DNA of 47,206 bases from an uncultured SAR86 cluster bacterium (GTDB taxonomy: Bacteria; Pseudomonadota; Gammaproteobacteria; Magnimaribacterales; TMED112), in NCBI GenBank assembly GCA_902610995.1, contig CACLXU010000001.1:1-47206 (forward strand), read 5' to 3'. The stretch's first letter is position 1; each line of letters begins with the position of its first letter. Below, in pieces: positions 34,374-43,103 of this stretch. Below the pieces are notes generated by a model. It was not told the DNA's origin. It was given only the letters and a program-made list of their open reading frames with translations, and made no database searches. The position numbers and the translations under genes were made by a program.

Positions 34374-36497
34374 TTAATCTTTATAGAACTCTAAGATCTT
34401 TGATTGGCGAATTAAGGGATATAGCTCAGAAGGTCTCTCAAGCTTGCTGGCTCCATCTCTTGTCATTGGTCTCCAAACGATTCCATTATATCCTTTTGAT
34501 CTACTTCTTTTTTTATTAAAACTAAATCCAAGAAGATCTGTAGGAAAGAAAAAGAACACACCTTTATCAAATGAACCCTCTCCAAATTGATCGGTTGAGA
34601 TATTTGTTAGACTGAAAAAACCACCATAGCGTGTACCATTGGCGAAAGATTTTGAGAACTCAAATGTATAGCCATCATCACGTGCAAGATACCTTCCGTA
34701 GGATAGCTTAAAATCAAAGTTTAGATATGGAACATTATAGTAAAGACTTAGATGGTGGGTTGTAGTTTTATAATCCTGAAATGTATCAAGTGATTTTTTA
34801 AAGTCTCTTTGCCAAACATCTCCAATTTCAAAGCCTACTGCAAACCGTGAATTATATGGAGCATATAAGATCTCACCTACTGCTCCTGCAAACATTTGTT
34901 CTAAGTGCCCAACTTGGACTGCAGAATAGATGTCGTTCCCTAAATATTTAAAATATTGAAAGAACAGTGATTCAAACCCCTTTTTACCCTGTCTTAGATA
35001 TTCAGCAACATATATCCTTACTGGTGGTAAATCTGTTGGAACTGGATCATATCTCAAGGTTTCATAATCATCACGAAGTGGATATGTATAATGGAAACCT
35101 AATTCAATATTTTTACTTAGTACTACTGCTCCTGGTATGCTTAAATTTATTTCGCTGAAGAAAAACTTTGGAGCAGCACCAATGTGTGATTTAAATCCAG
35201 GAACTATTGAATACGAGAGTACAGGGTATTCCACTCTTGGGGTGAAGTGTTCTGAAGTTTCTCTATTCCTAGGTCCTTGATCATCTTGATAAACATACCT
35301 TATATCCTGATCATTTGTAGTTGATAAGTAAGTAAATTCATTTAAGACAGGTATGAGTGTTAATTCATCGACGAATGGAAATGATTCTCTTACTATTCTA
35401 TCAACGTAGATTCTCCCCTCCTTTTCACTGTTAAAAATGTTTTGATTATAAGAAACATAAAGATGATTATCTCCCATGAAATTAGCACTTTGCACATATA
35501 CACCGTTATTGCCGAGCTCTCTAAGTAGATCTAAATAAAAAGTTTCACGATTAAATTCTGTTTTTGTTGATTTGTAATCAGGAAGCTCTCTAGGTGCTGC
35601 AAAGTTTTTGCTCCATGACCACCTGAAAGATAGTTGATTTAAATTTTCATGATATAAGCCTAAATTTAACCCGCCCAAAGATGTCTCAACACCATAACTT
35701 AACGGAGAATCGGGTGGAGGATAATCCCTCAACCTTGATACTCCACCAAAATCAGTTTTATGATCGTTGGGATCATAATCTAATTTGAATTTTACTGGAA
35801 TTCCAAATGAATTAATTCGAAGGCGTTTTTTTGTTAAAGGAATATCTAAAGATTGTTCTCTAAATCTTAAGACATAACCTGTTTCTATCCCAGCAAAAGG
35901 TGATGCAGGCCCTCTGAACCATTGATTAAACCCAGGTATACCTCCAAAACCTTGAAAACCTCCACGGGTTTCAAATCTTTCATCTAACTGATAAAGAGGA
36001 TTTAGATCTAAAGAACCTCTGGTCCCATACTTTCCCCAGCCCAAGCCAAGTGTGATATCAAAATTATTTATAAGCTTAGTTGCAACAATGTACTCTGATG
36101 ACCAAACACCGGTTCCAGCAAAGTCCTCCATGCCAACTGCCACTTGAGGAAGAAAACGAGATTCGTCTAGAAGTTTAAGCTTAAAATTAAAGCCTTTATC
36201 TTTGTGTGACTGTATTCCAAGGCCTCCAATACCCTCACCATCAATATCAGCATATCTGATAGTATTTGTATCATTGTAAAAAAAAGACCCTTCCAACCAT
36301 GAAAAAGGTTGTGCATAAAAATAATACTTGTTGTAAGGTGCAAAGTTTGAATATCCTAGACTAAATGAACCCTCTTCCATCATACGCGCTGAGGGAGTCT
36401 GAATTAGACCTATTCCACCTTGAATCTTATGAGTATAGAGTTGGTCAGCACTAAAGAATGAGGAAAGTGCAACTAAAAATATCGTAATTTTTTTCAC
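34374..36497 (-). CDS. YjbH/GfcD-family outer-membrane protein
   Basis: A 707-residue exported protein with a short signal peptide (about 1-17). The YjbH-domain opening is clear: GGIGLIQTPSARMMEEG (27-43), then GSFSLGYSNFAPYNKYYF, GQPFxWLE-like text (AQPFSWLEGSFFYND) and the block around GGIPGFNQWFRGPASPFAG. The remainder is rich in aromatic, alternating segments, consistent with a large beta-barrel. YjbH and GfcD are linked to exopolysaccharide or group 4 capsule output, and GfcD/YjbH-type proteins are proposed to form an outer-membrane exit. It lies 12 bases after the Wza/SLBB gene on the same strand, which supports a shared export machine. Confidence 0.86.
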   Translation of the reverse strand: MKKITIFLVALSSFFSADQLYTHKIQGGIGLIQTPSARMMEEGSFSLGYSNFAPYNKYYFYAQPFSWLEGSFFYNDTNTIRYADIDGEGIGGLGIQSHKDKGFNFKLKLLDESRFLPQVAVGMEDFAGTGVWSSEYIVATKLINNFDITLGLGWGKYGTRGSLDLNPLYQLDERFETRGGFQGFGGIPGFNQWFRGPASPFAGIETGYVLRFREQSLDIPLTKKRLRINSFGIPVKFKLDYDPNDHKTDFGGVSRLRDYPPPDSPLSYGVETSLGGLNLGLYHENLNQLSFRWSWSKNFAAPRELPDYKSTKTEFNRETFYLDLLRELGNNGVYVQSANFMGDNHLYVSYNQNIFNSEKEGRIYVDRIVRESFPFVDELTLIPVLNEFTYLSTTNDQDIRYVYQDDQGPRNRETSEHFTPRVEYPVLSYSIVPGFKSHIGAAPKFFFSEINLSIPGAVVLSKNIELGFHYTYPLRDDYETLRYDPVPTDLPPVRIYVAEYLRQGKKGFESLFFQYFKYLGNDIYSAVQVGHLEQMFAGAVGEILYAPYNSRFAVGFEIGDVWQRDFKKSLDTFQDYKTTTHHLSLYYNVPYLNFDFKLSYGRYLARDDGYTFEFSKSFANGTRYGGFFSLTNISTDQFGEGSFDKGVFFFFPTDLLGFSFNKKRSRSKGYNGIVWRPMTRDGASKLERPSELYPLIRQSKILEFYKD

Positions 36498-36509
36498 TAT
36501 TCAATAATA

Positions 36510-39143
36510 CTAATCTGCTATGACATTCAAGCTTGCCGCAGCGATTGAAATATCAGAAATTACTCTTGTTGCGATGCTTAAATTCCCAAGAAGCTCTGCT
36601 CTAGAAAAATTTCTTGGAACAACTATGGTATCTCCTGGAAGAATTTCATAGTAACCATTCCTAAAAGCTGAGTTGCTTAATGGTTGCGACAGGCCGTTGC
36701 TCCTTATGACATAAATATTTTTTTTATCTGCGTAATAATTATATCCACCCGCTAAGCCAACATACTTCTTGTATGAAAGTTTAGGATCATAAACTACTGT
36801 AGTTGGAGATAATACTTGTCCTAAAATATTTACTACATTTGATTTTGAAGGAACAACAATTGTATCCCCATTCTCCAAAAGTAGATCTTTTGAGGTATTC
36901 GAGTTAAATGATAAATCTCCAGATATCCTCCCGGCAGGTTTAGTTTTGTCACTCAACTCGATAAGTGGCAGTAACGAGCCGATGTTGCCAGCACCTGAAG
37001 CAGAGCTTGACCTTGAAATTATTGAATCAATTAAAATTCTCTTTGCAGATTGTAGAGCAGTTTTTTCCTTTTCTTTAAGAGATTCTCTAGCGAAGATTAT
37101 TGATTTGTCATCAGCAGAGGGTTCTAGGCCTCCTGCTAACACATATAAATCTTGTAAAGTTGAGTTAATTGGCACTGTAAATTCCCCAGGTGATTTTACA
37201 TTTCCTAAAATTTTTACTTGGATATTTTGCTCTAACACTAGAGGGATGGAGAATACTCCACCAGATTGGAATAAAATTGTGTCAGTAAGTTCTGAAATTG
37301 GACTGTCAAAGCTCTTCATGAGAATTTTTGCATTTTGATAATCATAATTCGAGGCATCCCTACCAATGTAATCTATTACTCTATTTGGTGAGAAATTTCC
37401 TGTTAATGGGAATAAGAACTTATCCTTACCAAGATTGACTATCAATGAATTTCTCTCAAGATATTCAATGATTTCTGTGGTCCAGTTAAAATCTGAAATC
37501 TTTCTTTTCCTAAGCTCTTTAAAACCATTTTTTGCTACGTTAAGCTCATATTCAATCTCACTTAGTCGCTTTTGGAAAAAAGTTGTAAATTCAGTCTGGG
37601 TATCAACTTTATTTTTTAGTTCTTGCAAGAGTAACTCTTTACGCTCTAACTCTTGATCATATTCAGTTGATGGTGGTTCAAATGGGTTTTCATCGTATCT
37701 TTCTTTTTGATTCTCAGCCAACTGTAAATCAATATCGCTAATAAATGAGTCAGGAGCACTTTCAAAATAGGCATCCAAAATTTCATTTTTTTGATTCTCT
37801 AAATCATTGATCCTTTGAAGAGATTCAAACTCAATATCATTAAACTTTGCAAGAAACTGAAGATCTTCCACATCTTGTCTTGAAAGAAAGGTTATTTTTG
37901 CATTGTTCTTGAGGTTAATATTCTCTAGCGAGCTTCTGTCAGCTAATGAAAATGAAATTATTTCTTTTCCAAAACTATCATTATCATTCTGTTCAAGCAT
38001 AGAAAAGTATGGGAATACATTTGGTGAGAAACTAAGTGCATCTATTAGTTCGATTAATGTTGAGTAGGATTCTTTAGAAAATGAGCCATTTGAAACGCTT
38101 GACCCATAAACCTCAATATCACGCTCATCAATTTCTACATTAGAGGAAATATTTAATTCTCGGAGATTTAAAGGCACTTTATCCTCCAATACAACTCTTG
38201 ATGACCTTACAACGCCATTTTCTAGATATGTAGCAGTAATACTTTCTCTGTTGGCCGAGGATTCAAAGCCTTGAGCGAATTTAATTAGGTCTTCAATGGT
38301 TTCATCTTCATTGTATTCATATATCTTTGGTCTCATGACTGCACCTTTGATTTTTACAAAGTTATCTGTTTCGCTCATTAGGATCACATCACCATTTTCC
38401 AGTGAAACATTGGATCCAGTATCCCCGTAAACAAGATACTCGTAAGCATCAAAAATAACTGTTCTGTTATTATTTTTCCTAACAGTAATGGTTCTAAGAG
38501 ATGTATTTTCACTGAGTCCATCAGCGTATCTAAGTGCTTCAATCACAGATAGATACGGGTTTATAATGTAGATTCCTGGACTTTTAACTGAGCCAAGAAT
38601 TGAGATTTTTCTGAAACCCGCTTGTTTAACGTTCACATCTACTGATGTTCCTGTTAAAGCTCTTGCAACAATTTCTTCAATTTTGGATTGAGCCTCCATG
38701 ATGGAGAGCCCATTTATATTAACATCACCAACTTCAGGGATATTTATTGAGCCATTCAGAGAAACTTGTAACGTTATGGATCTTGATCTATTGCCATACA
38801 TTACTAATGAAATTTTATCACCGAAAGAGATTGTATAATCAGCCATCAATGGTATATCCATCAATGGTGCATTGGTTGAATACAAAATGTTGTCGTAAAA
38901 ATCAAAACCAAATTTTTCATCCTCTGGATTAACAAATATATCTTTATCAGGATTTTCTTTTTGAATGAGGCTATTTGCCTGTTCAGGCCCCGCAGAGCCA
39001 CCTTGGTCTCCTAAAAACATTCCCTGAGTATTGGTTGGTAAATTATTTAAAAAATCTAGAGCAGAGGATGTTCCTGATGCCTGTGAAAACACCATGAAAT
39101 GCTGTAATGCAAATATAAGCAGTACCGAAATTTTTTTAATCAT
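36510..39143 (-). CDS. Large Wza/SLBB-type polysaccharide export protein
   Basis: An 877-residue exported protein of the outer-membrane polysaccharide export family. A signal peptide (about 1-21, MIKKISVLLIFALQ...) lacks a lipobox Cys, unlike lipoprotein Wza. A polysaccharide-export domain follows at about 100-175 (YTISFGDKISLVMYGN, GSINIPEVGDVNINGLS), then several SLBB domains (KISILGSVKSPGIYIINP, FVKIKGAVMRPKIYEYN, VKILGNVKSPGEFTVP, NILGQVLSPTTVVYDP). A charged coiled-coil segment lies at about 455-560. It is much longer than E. coli Wza (379 residues). It starts 50 bases from the divergent epimerase gene and is read together with the YjbH gene. Confidence 0.9.
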   Translation of the reverse strand: MIKKISVLLIFALQHFMVFSQASGTSSALDFLNNLPTNTQGMFLGDQGGSAGPEQANSLIQKENPDKDIFVNPEDEKFGFDFYDNILYSTNAPLMDIPLMADYTISFGDKISLVMYGNRSRSITLQVSLNGSINIPEVGDVNINGLSIMEAQSKIEEIVARALTGTSVDVNVKQAGFRKISILGSVKSPGIYIINPYLSVIEALRYADGLSENTSLRTITVRKNNNRTVIFDAYEYLVYGDTGSNVSLENGDVILMSETDNFVKIKGAVMRPKIYEYNEDETIEDLIKFAQGFESSANRESITATYLENGVVRSSRVVLEDKVPLNLRELNISSNVEIDERDIEVYGSSVSNGSFSKESYSTLIELIDALSFSPNVFPYFSMLEQNDNDSFGKEIISFSLADRSSLENINLKNNAKITFLSRQDVEDLQFLAKFNDIEFESLQRINDLENQKNEILDAYFESAPDSFISDIDLQLAENQKERYDENPFEPPSTEYDQELERKELLLQELKNKVDTQTEFTTFFQKRLSEIEYELNVAKNGFKELRKRKISDFNWTTEIIEYLERNSLIVNLGKDKFLFPLTGNFSPNRVIDYIGRDASNYDYQNAKILMKSFDSPISELTDTILFQSGGVFSIPLVLEQNIQVKILGNVKSPGEFTVPINSTLQDLYVLAGGLEPSADDKSIIFARESLKEKEKTALQSAKRILIDSIISRSSSASGAGNIGSLLPLIELSDKTKPAGRISGDLSFNSNTSKDLLLENGDTIVVPSKSNVVNILGQVLSPTTVVYDPKLSYKKYVGLAGGYNYYADKKNIYVIRSNGLSQPLSNSAFRNGYYEILPGDTIVVPRNFSRAELLGNLSIATRVISDISIAAASLNVIAD

Positions 39144-39193
39144 ATGAGTGGGATATTATCGTATATTGAATTAATATAGTCCATTATTAAATT

Positions 39194-40201
39194 ATGAAAG
39201 TTGTAATTACAGGAAGTAGCGGTTTTATTGGCTTTCACGCTGCAAAAAAATTTTTAGATAATGGGTTTGAAGTTATCGGAATAGACAATGAAAATGACTA
39301 CTATGATAAGGAACTAAAAACAAATAGAAGGAAAATTTTACTAAGCAATGAAAACTTTAAATTTGAGTGTTTAGACTTATCAAAAGATACTATCATAGAG
39401 AAACTAAATGAAATATCACCTGATTATATTGTAAATCTAGCTGCGCAGGCTGGTGTTCGTCATTCGCTAAAGTTTCCACATGATTATACCAGGAGCAATA
39501 TTGACTCATTTCTAAACATTCTTGAATATGCAAAATCCTCCGATTCATTGCAGCATCTTGTATATGCTTCTACTAGTTCAGTTTACGGAGCAAATACAGA
39601 CTTACCCTTCCAAGAATCACATGGAGTAGACCATCCTTTGCAATATTATGCAGTTACAAAGAGAGCAAATGAACTAATGGCTCATTCATATTCAAATCTC
39701 TATAACATTCGAACAACAGGTCTAAGATTCTTTACTGTCTACGGGCCATGGGGAAGGCCAGATATGGCCTTGTTCTTATTTACAGACGCCATTTTGAAGG
39801 GAGAACCAATAAAAGTTTTTAATAATGGTAATCACAAAAGAGATTTTACTTATGTTGATGATATTGTTCAGGGTATTTTTCTTTCAACTACAGATACTAA
39901 ATTTGTAACCCCAGACGACCACAGATTTAAAAATCCTTCCATATCAAAATTTCCCTATAGAATTTTGAATATCGGAAGAGGGAAACCTGAGAACCTTGAA
40001 GACTTCATCACTGAAATTGAGGAGAACTTAGGAAAGAAGGCAAATAAAGAGTACTTGCCAATGCAGCCAGGAGATGTGCCTACCTCTCATGCAGATATAA
40101 GCGAGATAATGAAACTGGGCTACAAACCTGAAACATCAATAAGCCAAGGGGTAAAGAACTTTATTGAATGGTATTTGGATTACTATAATATTGAAGTATG
40201 A
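39194..40201 (+). CDS. UDP-glucuronate 4-epimerase-like SDR
   Basis: A 335-residue NAD-dependent sugar epimerase. Motifs are the Rossmann VVITGSSGFIGFHAA (3-17), GIDNENDYYD (the IDN(L)NDYYD hallmark of UDP-glucuronate or capsule epimerases), LAAQAGVRHS, the catalytic STSSVYG plus YAVTKRANE, and RFFTVYGPWGRPDMA. These point to UDP-GlcA to UDP-GalA conversion (LpsL / Cap1J type) rather than GalE. It would provide an acidic sugar for the surface polysaccharide. The end overlaps the next gene by 4 bases (ATGA). It is divergent from the Wza/SLBB gene across a 50-base gap. Confidence 0.92.
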   Translation: MKVVITGSSGFIGFHAAKKFLDNGFEVIGIDNENDYYDKELKTNRRKILLSNENFKFECLDLSKDTIIEKLNEISPDYIVNLAAQAGVRHSLKFPHDYTRSNIDSFLNILEYAKSSDSLQHLVYASTSSVYGANTDLPFQESHGVDHPLQYYAVTKRANELMAHSYSNLYNIRTTGLRFFTVYGPWGRPDMALFLFTDAILKGEPIKVFNNGNHKRDFTYVDDIVQGIFLSTTDTKFVTPDDHRFKNPSISKFPYRILNIGRGKPENLEDFITEIEENLGKKANKEYLPMQPGDVPTSHADISEIMKLGYKPETSISQGVKNFIEWYLDYYNIEV

Positions 40202-41385
40202 TCTCTATCGTAATACCTGCCAGAGATGATGATATTCAAATCTTCAACAAGACGCTCGAGTCATTAAATAACCAGAAGGTTAAGCCAAAAGAAATAATCC
40301 TAGTTGATTCATCCTCTAATAATGCAGTTAAAACGGCGTTTGATGAGTTTGATCTTGGAAAAATTAAAAAGATTTATAAGAAAATTCCTCCTGCTTTTGC
40401 AGGGAAGAGTACAAATCATGGGTTAAAAGCAGCCTCATCTGACTTTATTGGGTTGCTTGATACTAAAACTTTGCCCGATCAAAACTGGATTAGAGATTAT
40501 CTTGAATTTCTTAAAAATAAGGATATCGATGTAGTTTTTGGTTCAACCAAATTTTTTGCTAGTTCCAGTTTTCAGAACCTAGTAAAAGATTGTTCTTATG
40601 GTAACGATAATCATGAAACAGTGCCAGGAACGATTTTCAGAAAATCAATAATTAACAAACAATACCTTTTCAATGAAAATAGTAGATCTGGATATGATAT
40701 TGAGTGGAGGGCTAGGATTAAGAAAGAACTAAATTTTAAAAATCCTGACAAAGAGTATATTTCATACGAGACACTATCAAGCAATATTAAAATGCTAACA
40801 AAGAAATACTTCAGCTATTCCTTTTCGTCAGCACTAATTGATATTCAAAGCAATCAAAAGGAGATATATTTATCTATATTTCTGGTTCTCTCTCTTTTAA
40901 TTGTTCCTCGGTGGAATTACTTGATTGGAGGATGGGATGCAAATCCACTTTATATTCCTGATATTGCGAAGAAATATCTTTTAGCAATTTTGGTTTTATT
41001 TCTCTTAATGGCATTTCAAAGGAGATTGCTAAAAGATGAGTCAGGCTCATTAAGTTTTAAATTAGTGAAATTTACTTTAGTTGTTGGAACTTTTTACTTA
41101 ATTTATAACTGGAATGCTATTTTTGCAGGTTGGATTGAGGATGCAATTCTTTATATCCCCCACATTACAAAAATTTTTGTTTCACTAGTTTTACTGGGAT
41201 CATTCATTTCACGTGGAATAATTTCTCCGATTTCAAAACAAGTCCCTATCTCGGAAATCTTTCCATTTAGGTTTCTGCAGCTAGGAGCTCTTGGTATATA
41301 TCTAGATCTTGTAAAATTTCCTGGTTATGTATTGGGTGGTATTTTGCAAATAATTCGAACATTAAGGAATTTATTACGTAGCTAG
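40198..41385 (+). CDS. GT2-family glycosyltransferase with duplicated membrane module
   Basis: A 395-residue protein. Residues 1-210 form a GT-A domain: ISIVIPARDDD (2-12), ILVDSSSNN, AGKSTNHGLKAAS, then LLDTKTLPD as the DxD-like region. Residues about 220-395 hold several hydrophobic segments. Two of these regions share the pattern W-N-x4-G-W-x(4-5)-L-Y-I-P-x-I-x-K, at 239-258 and 305-325, 66 residues apart, each leading into a membrane helix; this looks like an internal duplication. The role is probably transfer of a sugar onto a membrane-linked glycan, with substrate unknown. The start is ATG overlapping the epimerase stop. The last gene of this plus-strand pair ends 3 bases from the convergent rmlA stop. 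Confidence 0.82.
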   Translation: MISIVIPARDDDIQIFNKTLESLNNQKVKPKEIILVDSSSNNAVKTAFDEFDLGKIKKIYKKIPPAFAGKSTNHGLKAASSDFIGLLDTKTLPDQNWIRDYLEFLKNKDIDVVFGSTKFFASSSFQNLVKDCSYGNDNHETVPGTIFRKSIINKQYLFNENSRSGYDIEWRARIKKELNFKNPDKEYISYETLSSNIKMLTKKYFSYSFSSALIDIQSNQKEIYLSIFLVLSLLIVPRWNYLIGGWDANPLYIPDIAKKYLLAILVLFLLMAFQRRLLKDESGSLSFKLVKFTLVVGTFYLIYNWNAIFAGWIEDAILYIPHITKIFVSLVLLGSFISRGIISPISKQVPISEIFPFRFLQLGALGIYLDLVKFPGYVLGGILQIIRTLRNLLRS

Positions 41386-41388
41386 GAA

Positions 41389-42243
41389 TTATTTTTTGTA
41401 GGTTTGATAAATAAACTCAGAGTATTGATTATTCTCCTTGCTAAGAATTTTTAACATTTCTTGTTTTTTCACTAGTCCGCTATTTATTGCTGCAACTTCT
41501 GGAGAGCCAATAGGCTTTTTATTTTTCATTTGATACTGATGCACATATTTACTCGCTTCGAAGAGTGAGGAAAAAGTACCAGTATCGAACCAATCAGTAG
41601 CCTTTTGAAGCATCACCGAGTGAAGTTTATTTTCTTTAATGTACAGATTATTAAGATCTGTGATCTCAAGCTCACCTCTTTTTGAGGGTTTGAGCTCACC
41701 AACATAGTCAATTACATTTTTGTCATATTGATATAAGCCAGTTACAGCATAGTTAGAGGGTGGATTTGATGGTTTTTCAACAATTTTGTTTATCATTTTG
41801 TTTTGGCCAAATTCTACTACTCCATATCTTTGTGGATTTGAGACCTCTTTACAAAAAACTCTAGCTCCATCTACATCTCCGCATTTTAATTGATCTTTAT
41901 CAAAATTAAAGAAAATATTATCTCCAAGAATTAAAGTCACTGACGAGTCTTTTATAAATTTTCTAGTTACATTAAATACATCTGCAATTCCTACAGGTTT
42001 TAATTGCTTGAAGTAAGTTAAATCTATACCAAATTTTTTTCCATCGCCCAAAAGTTTCTTAAATTCTGGTAAATCTTTTGGGGTTGAAACAATGCAAATT
42101 TCATTTATCCCAGAATTTAAAAGGATTGATAAAGGATAAAATATCATTGGCTTATCATAGATTGGTAAGAGCTGCTTGGAACAAGTTTTTGTAATGGGTC
42201 TAAGCCTTGTTCCCATTCCGCCTGCAAGTATTATTCCTTTCAT
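41389..42243 (-). CDS. rfbA: Glucose-1-phosphate thymidylyltransferase
   Basis: Makes dTDP-glucose from dTTP and glucose-1-phosphate, the first step of dTDP-L-rhamnose synthesis (RmlA). The 284-residue length is normal. The nucleotidyltransferase signature MKGIILAGGMGTRLRPITK (1-19) is followed by KQLLPIYDKPMIFYPL, LILGDNIFF and the later VEKPSNPPSNYAVTGLYQYD and TDWFDTGTF, all typical. It overlaps rmlD by 4 bases and is the last gene of the rml operon. In E. coli the end product dTDP-rhamnose inhibits this enzyme; that feedback is assumed here by family. Confidence 0.96.
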   Translation of the reverse strand: MKGIILAGGMGTRLRPITKTCSKQLLPIYDKPMIFYPLSILLNSGINEICIVSTPKDLPEFKKLLGDGKKFGIDLTYFKQLKPVGIADVFNVTRKFIKDSSVTLILGDNIFFNFDKDQLKCGDVDGARVFCKEVSNPQRYGVVEFGQNKMINKIVEKPSNPPSNYAVTGLYQYDKNVIDYVGELKPSKRGELEITDLNNLYIKENKLHSVMLQKATDWFDTGTFSSLFEASKYVHQYQMKNKKPIGSPEVAAINSGLVKKQEMLKILSKENNQYSEFIYQTYKK

Positions 42244-43103
42244 ACTAAGTAATCAATCACTTCCTCAATACAATTTTTAAGCGTTTTATCTCTCAAATCA
42301 AATAATGTTGTGATTTTATTACAATCGAAGGTCGCGTTTTCTGGCCTTGTAACTCCATCAGATATTAAGTTCGAAACTGATTCTTCTATTTTATAGGAAG
42401 AAATAAGTCCCTTTTCCTTCATGACCTCGCAAATCATTTTTACGAAGTTGTACCTGGAGGACACTTCCGAACCAGAACAATGAAACACACCCTCAATATT
42501 TTCCCCTTTACTTATCTTTTCAACTAATTTGGAAATAATTCTTGCAAGCTCAAAAGCAGAAGTGGGATTTCCAAACCTATCATTGACACCATAAATTTGA
42601 TCTCCCTTCAAGACAGCATTAAAAATTTTCATTAAAAAATTCTCGCCATAATGGCTGTATAACCAAGATGTTCGCAGAATTGCATATTTCGAACAATTAT
42701 TTACTACCATCTGTTCTCCAAGCATTTTTGTTTTTCCATAAACATTTAAGGGGTTTGTAGGGTCATCTTCAGTGTAGGGCTGCTTTTTTTCTCCATCAAA
42801 AACTAATTCTGTAGATATATGAATGAAATGTGCATTATTGAGGTTACAAAATTCAGAAATCTTTCCAACTGATTCAACATTAATTTTATGAGCAGATTCT
42901 TCATCATTTTCTGCTGCAACAACGTTTGTATACGCTGAGCAATTTATAATTAATTCGGGCGATATATCATTCAAAAACTCCGAAACTCTAGAGGGCTTCA
43001 TAAAGTCAACTTCAGCAGAAGAAACATAGTTTGCATCCAAATTTGCCTGATTCCTTAACGATTGTGCCAGTTGGCCGTTTTTGCCAAAAACAACTATATT
43101 CAT
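42240..43103 (-). CDS. rfbD: dTDP-4-dehydrorhamnose reductase
   Basis: Last step to dTDP-L-rhamnose: NAD(P)H-dependent reduction of the 4-keto group (RmlD). I set the start at the ATG at 43103, overlapping the rmlB stop as ATGA; the alternative TTG at 43112 would add three residues and lies inside rmlB. This gives 287 residues, the usual size. NIVVFGKNGQLAQSL is the cofactor strand, INCSAYTNVVAAE the nucleotide loop, and VYGKTKMLGE carries the Tyr-x3-Lys catalytic pair. LRTSWLYS is characteristic. The end overlaps rmlA by 4 bases. Confidence 0.95.
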   Translation of the reverse strand: MNIVVFGKNGQLAQSLRNQANLDANYVSSAEVDFMKPSRVSEFLNDISPELIINCSAYTNVVAAENDEESAHKINVESVGKISEFCNLNNAHFIHISTELVFDGEKKQPYTEDDPTNPLNVYGKTKMLGEQMVVNNCSKYAILRTSWLYSHYGENFLMKIFNAVLKGDQIYGVNDRFGNPTSAFELARIISKLVEKISKGENIEGVFHCSGSEVSSRYNFVKMICEVMKEKGLISSYKIEESVSNLISDGVTRPENATFDCNKITTLFDLRDKTLKNCIEEVIDYLV

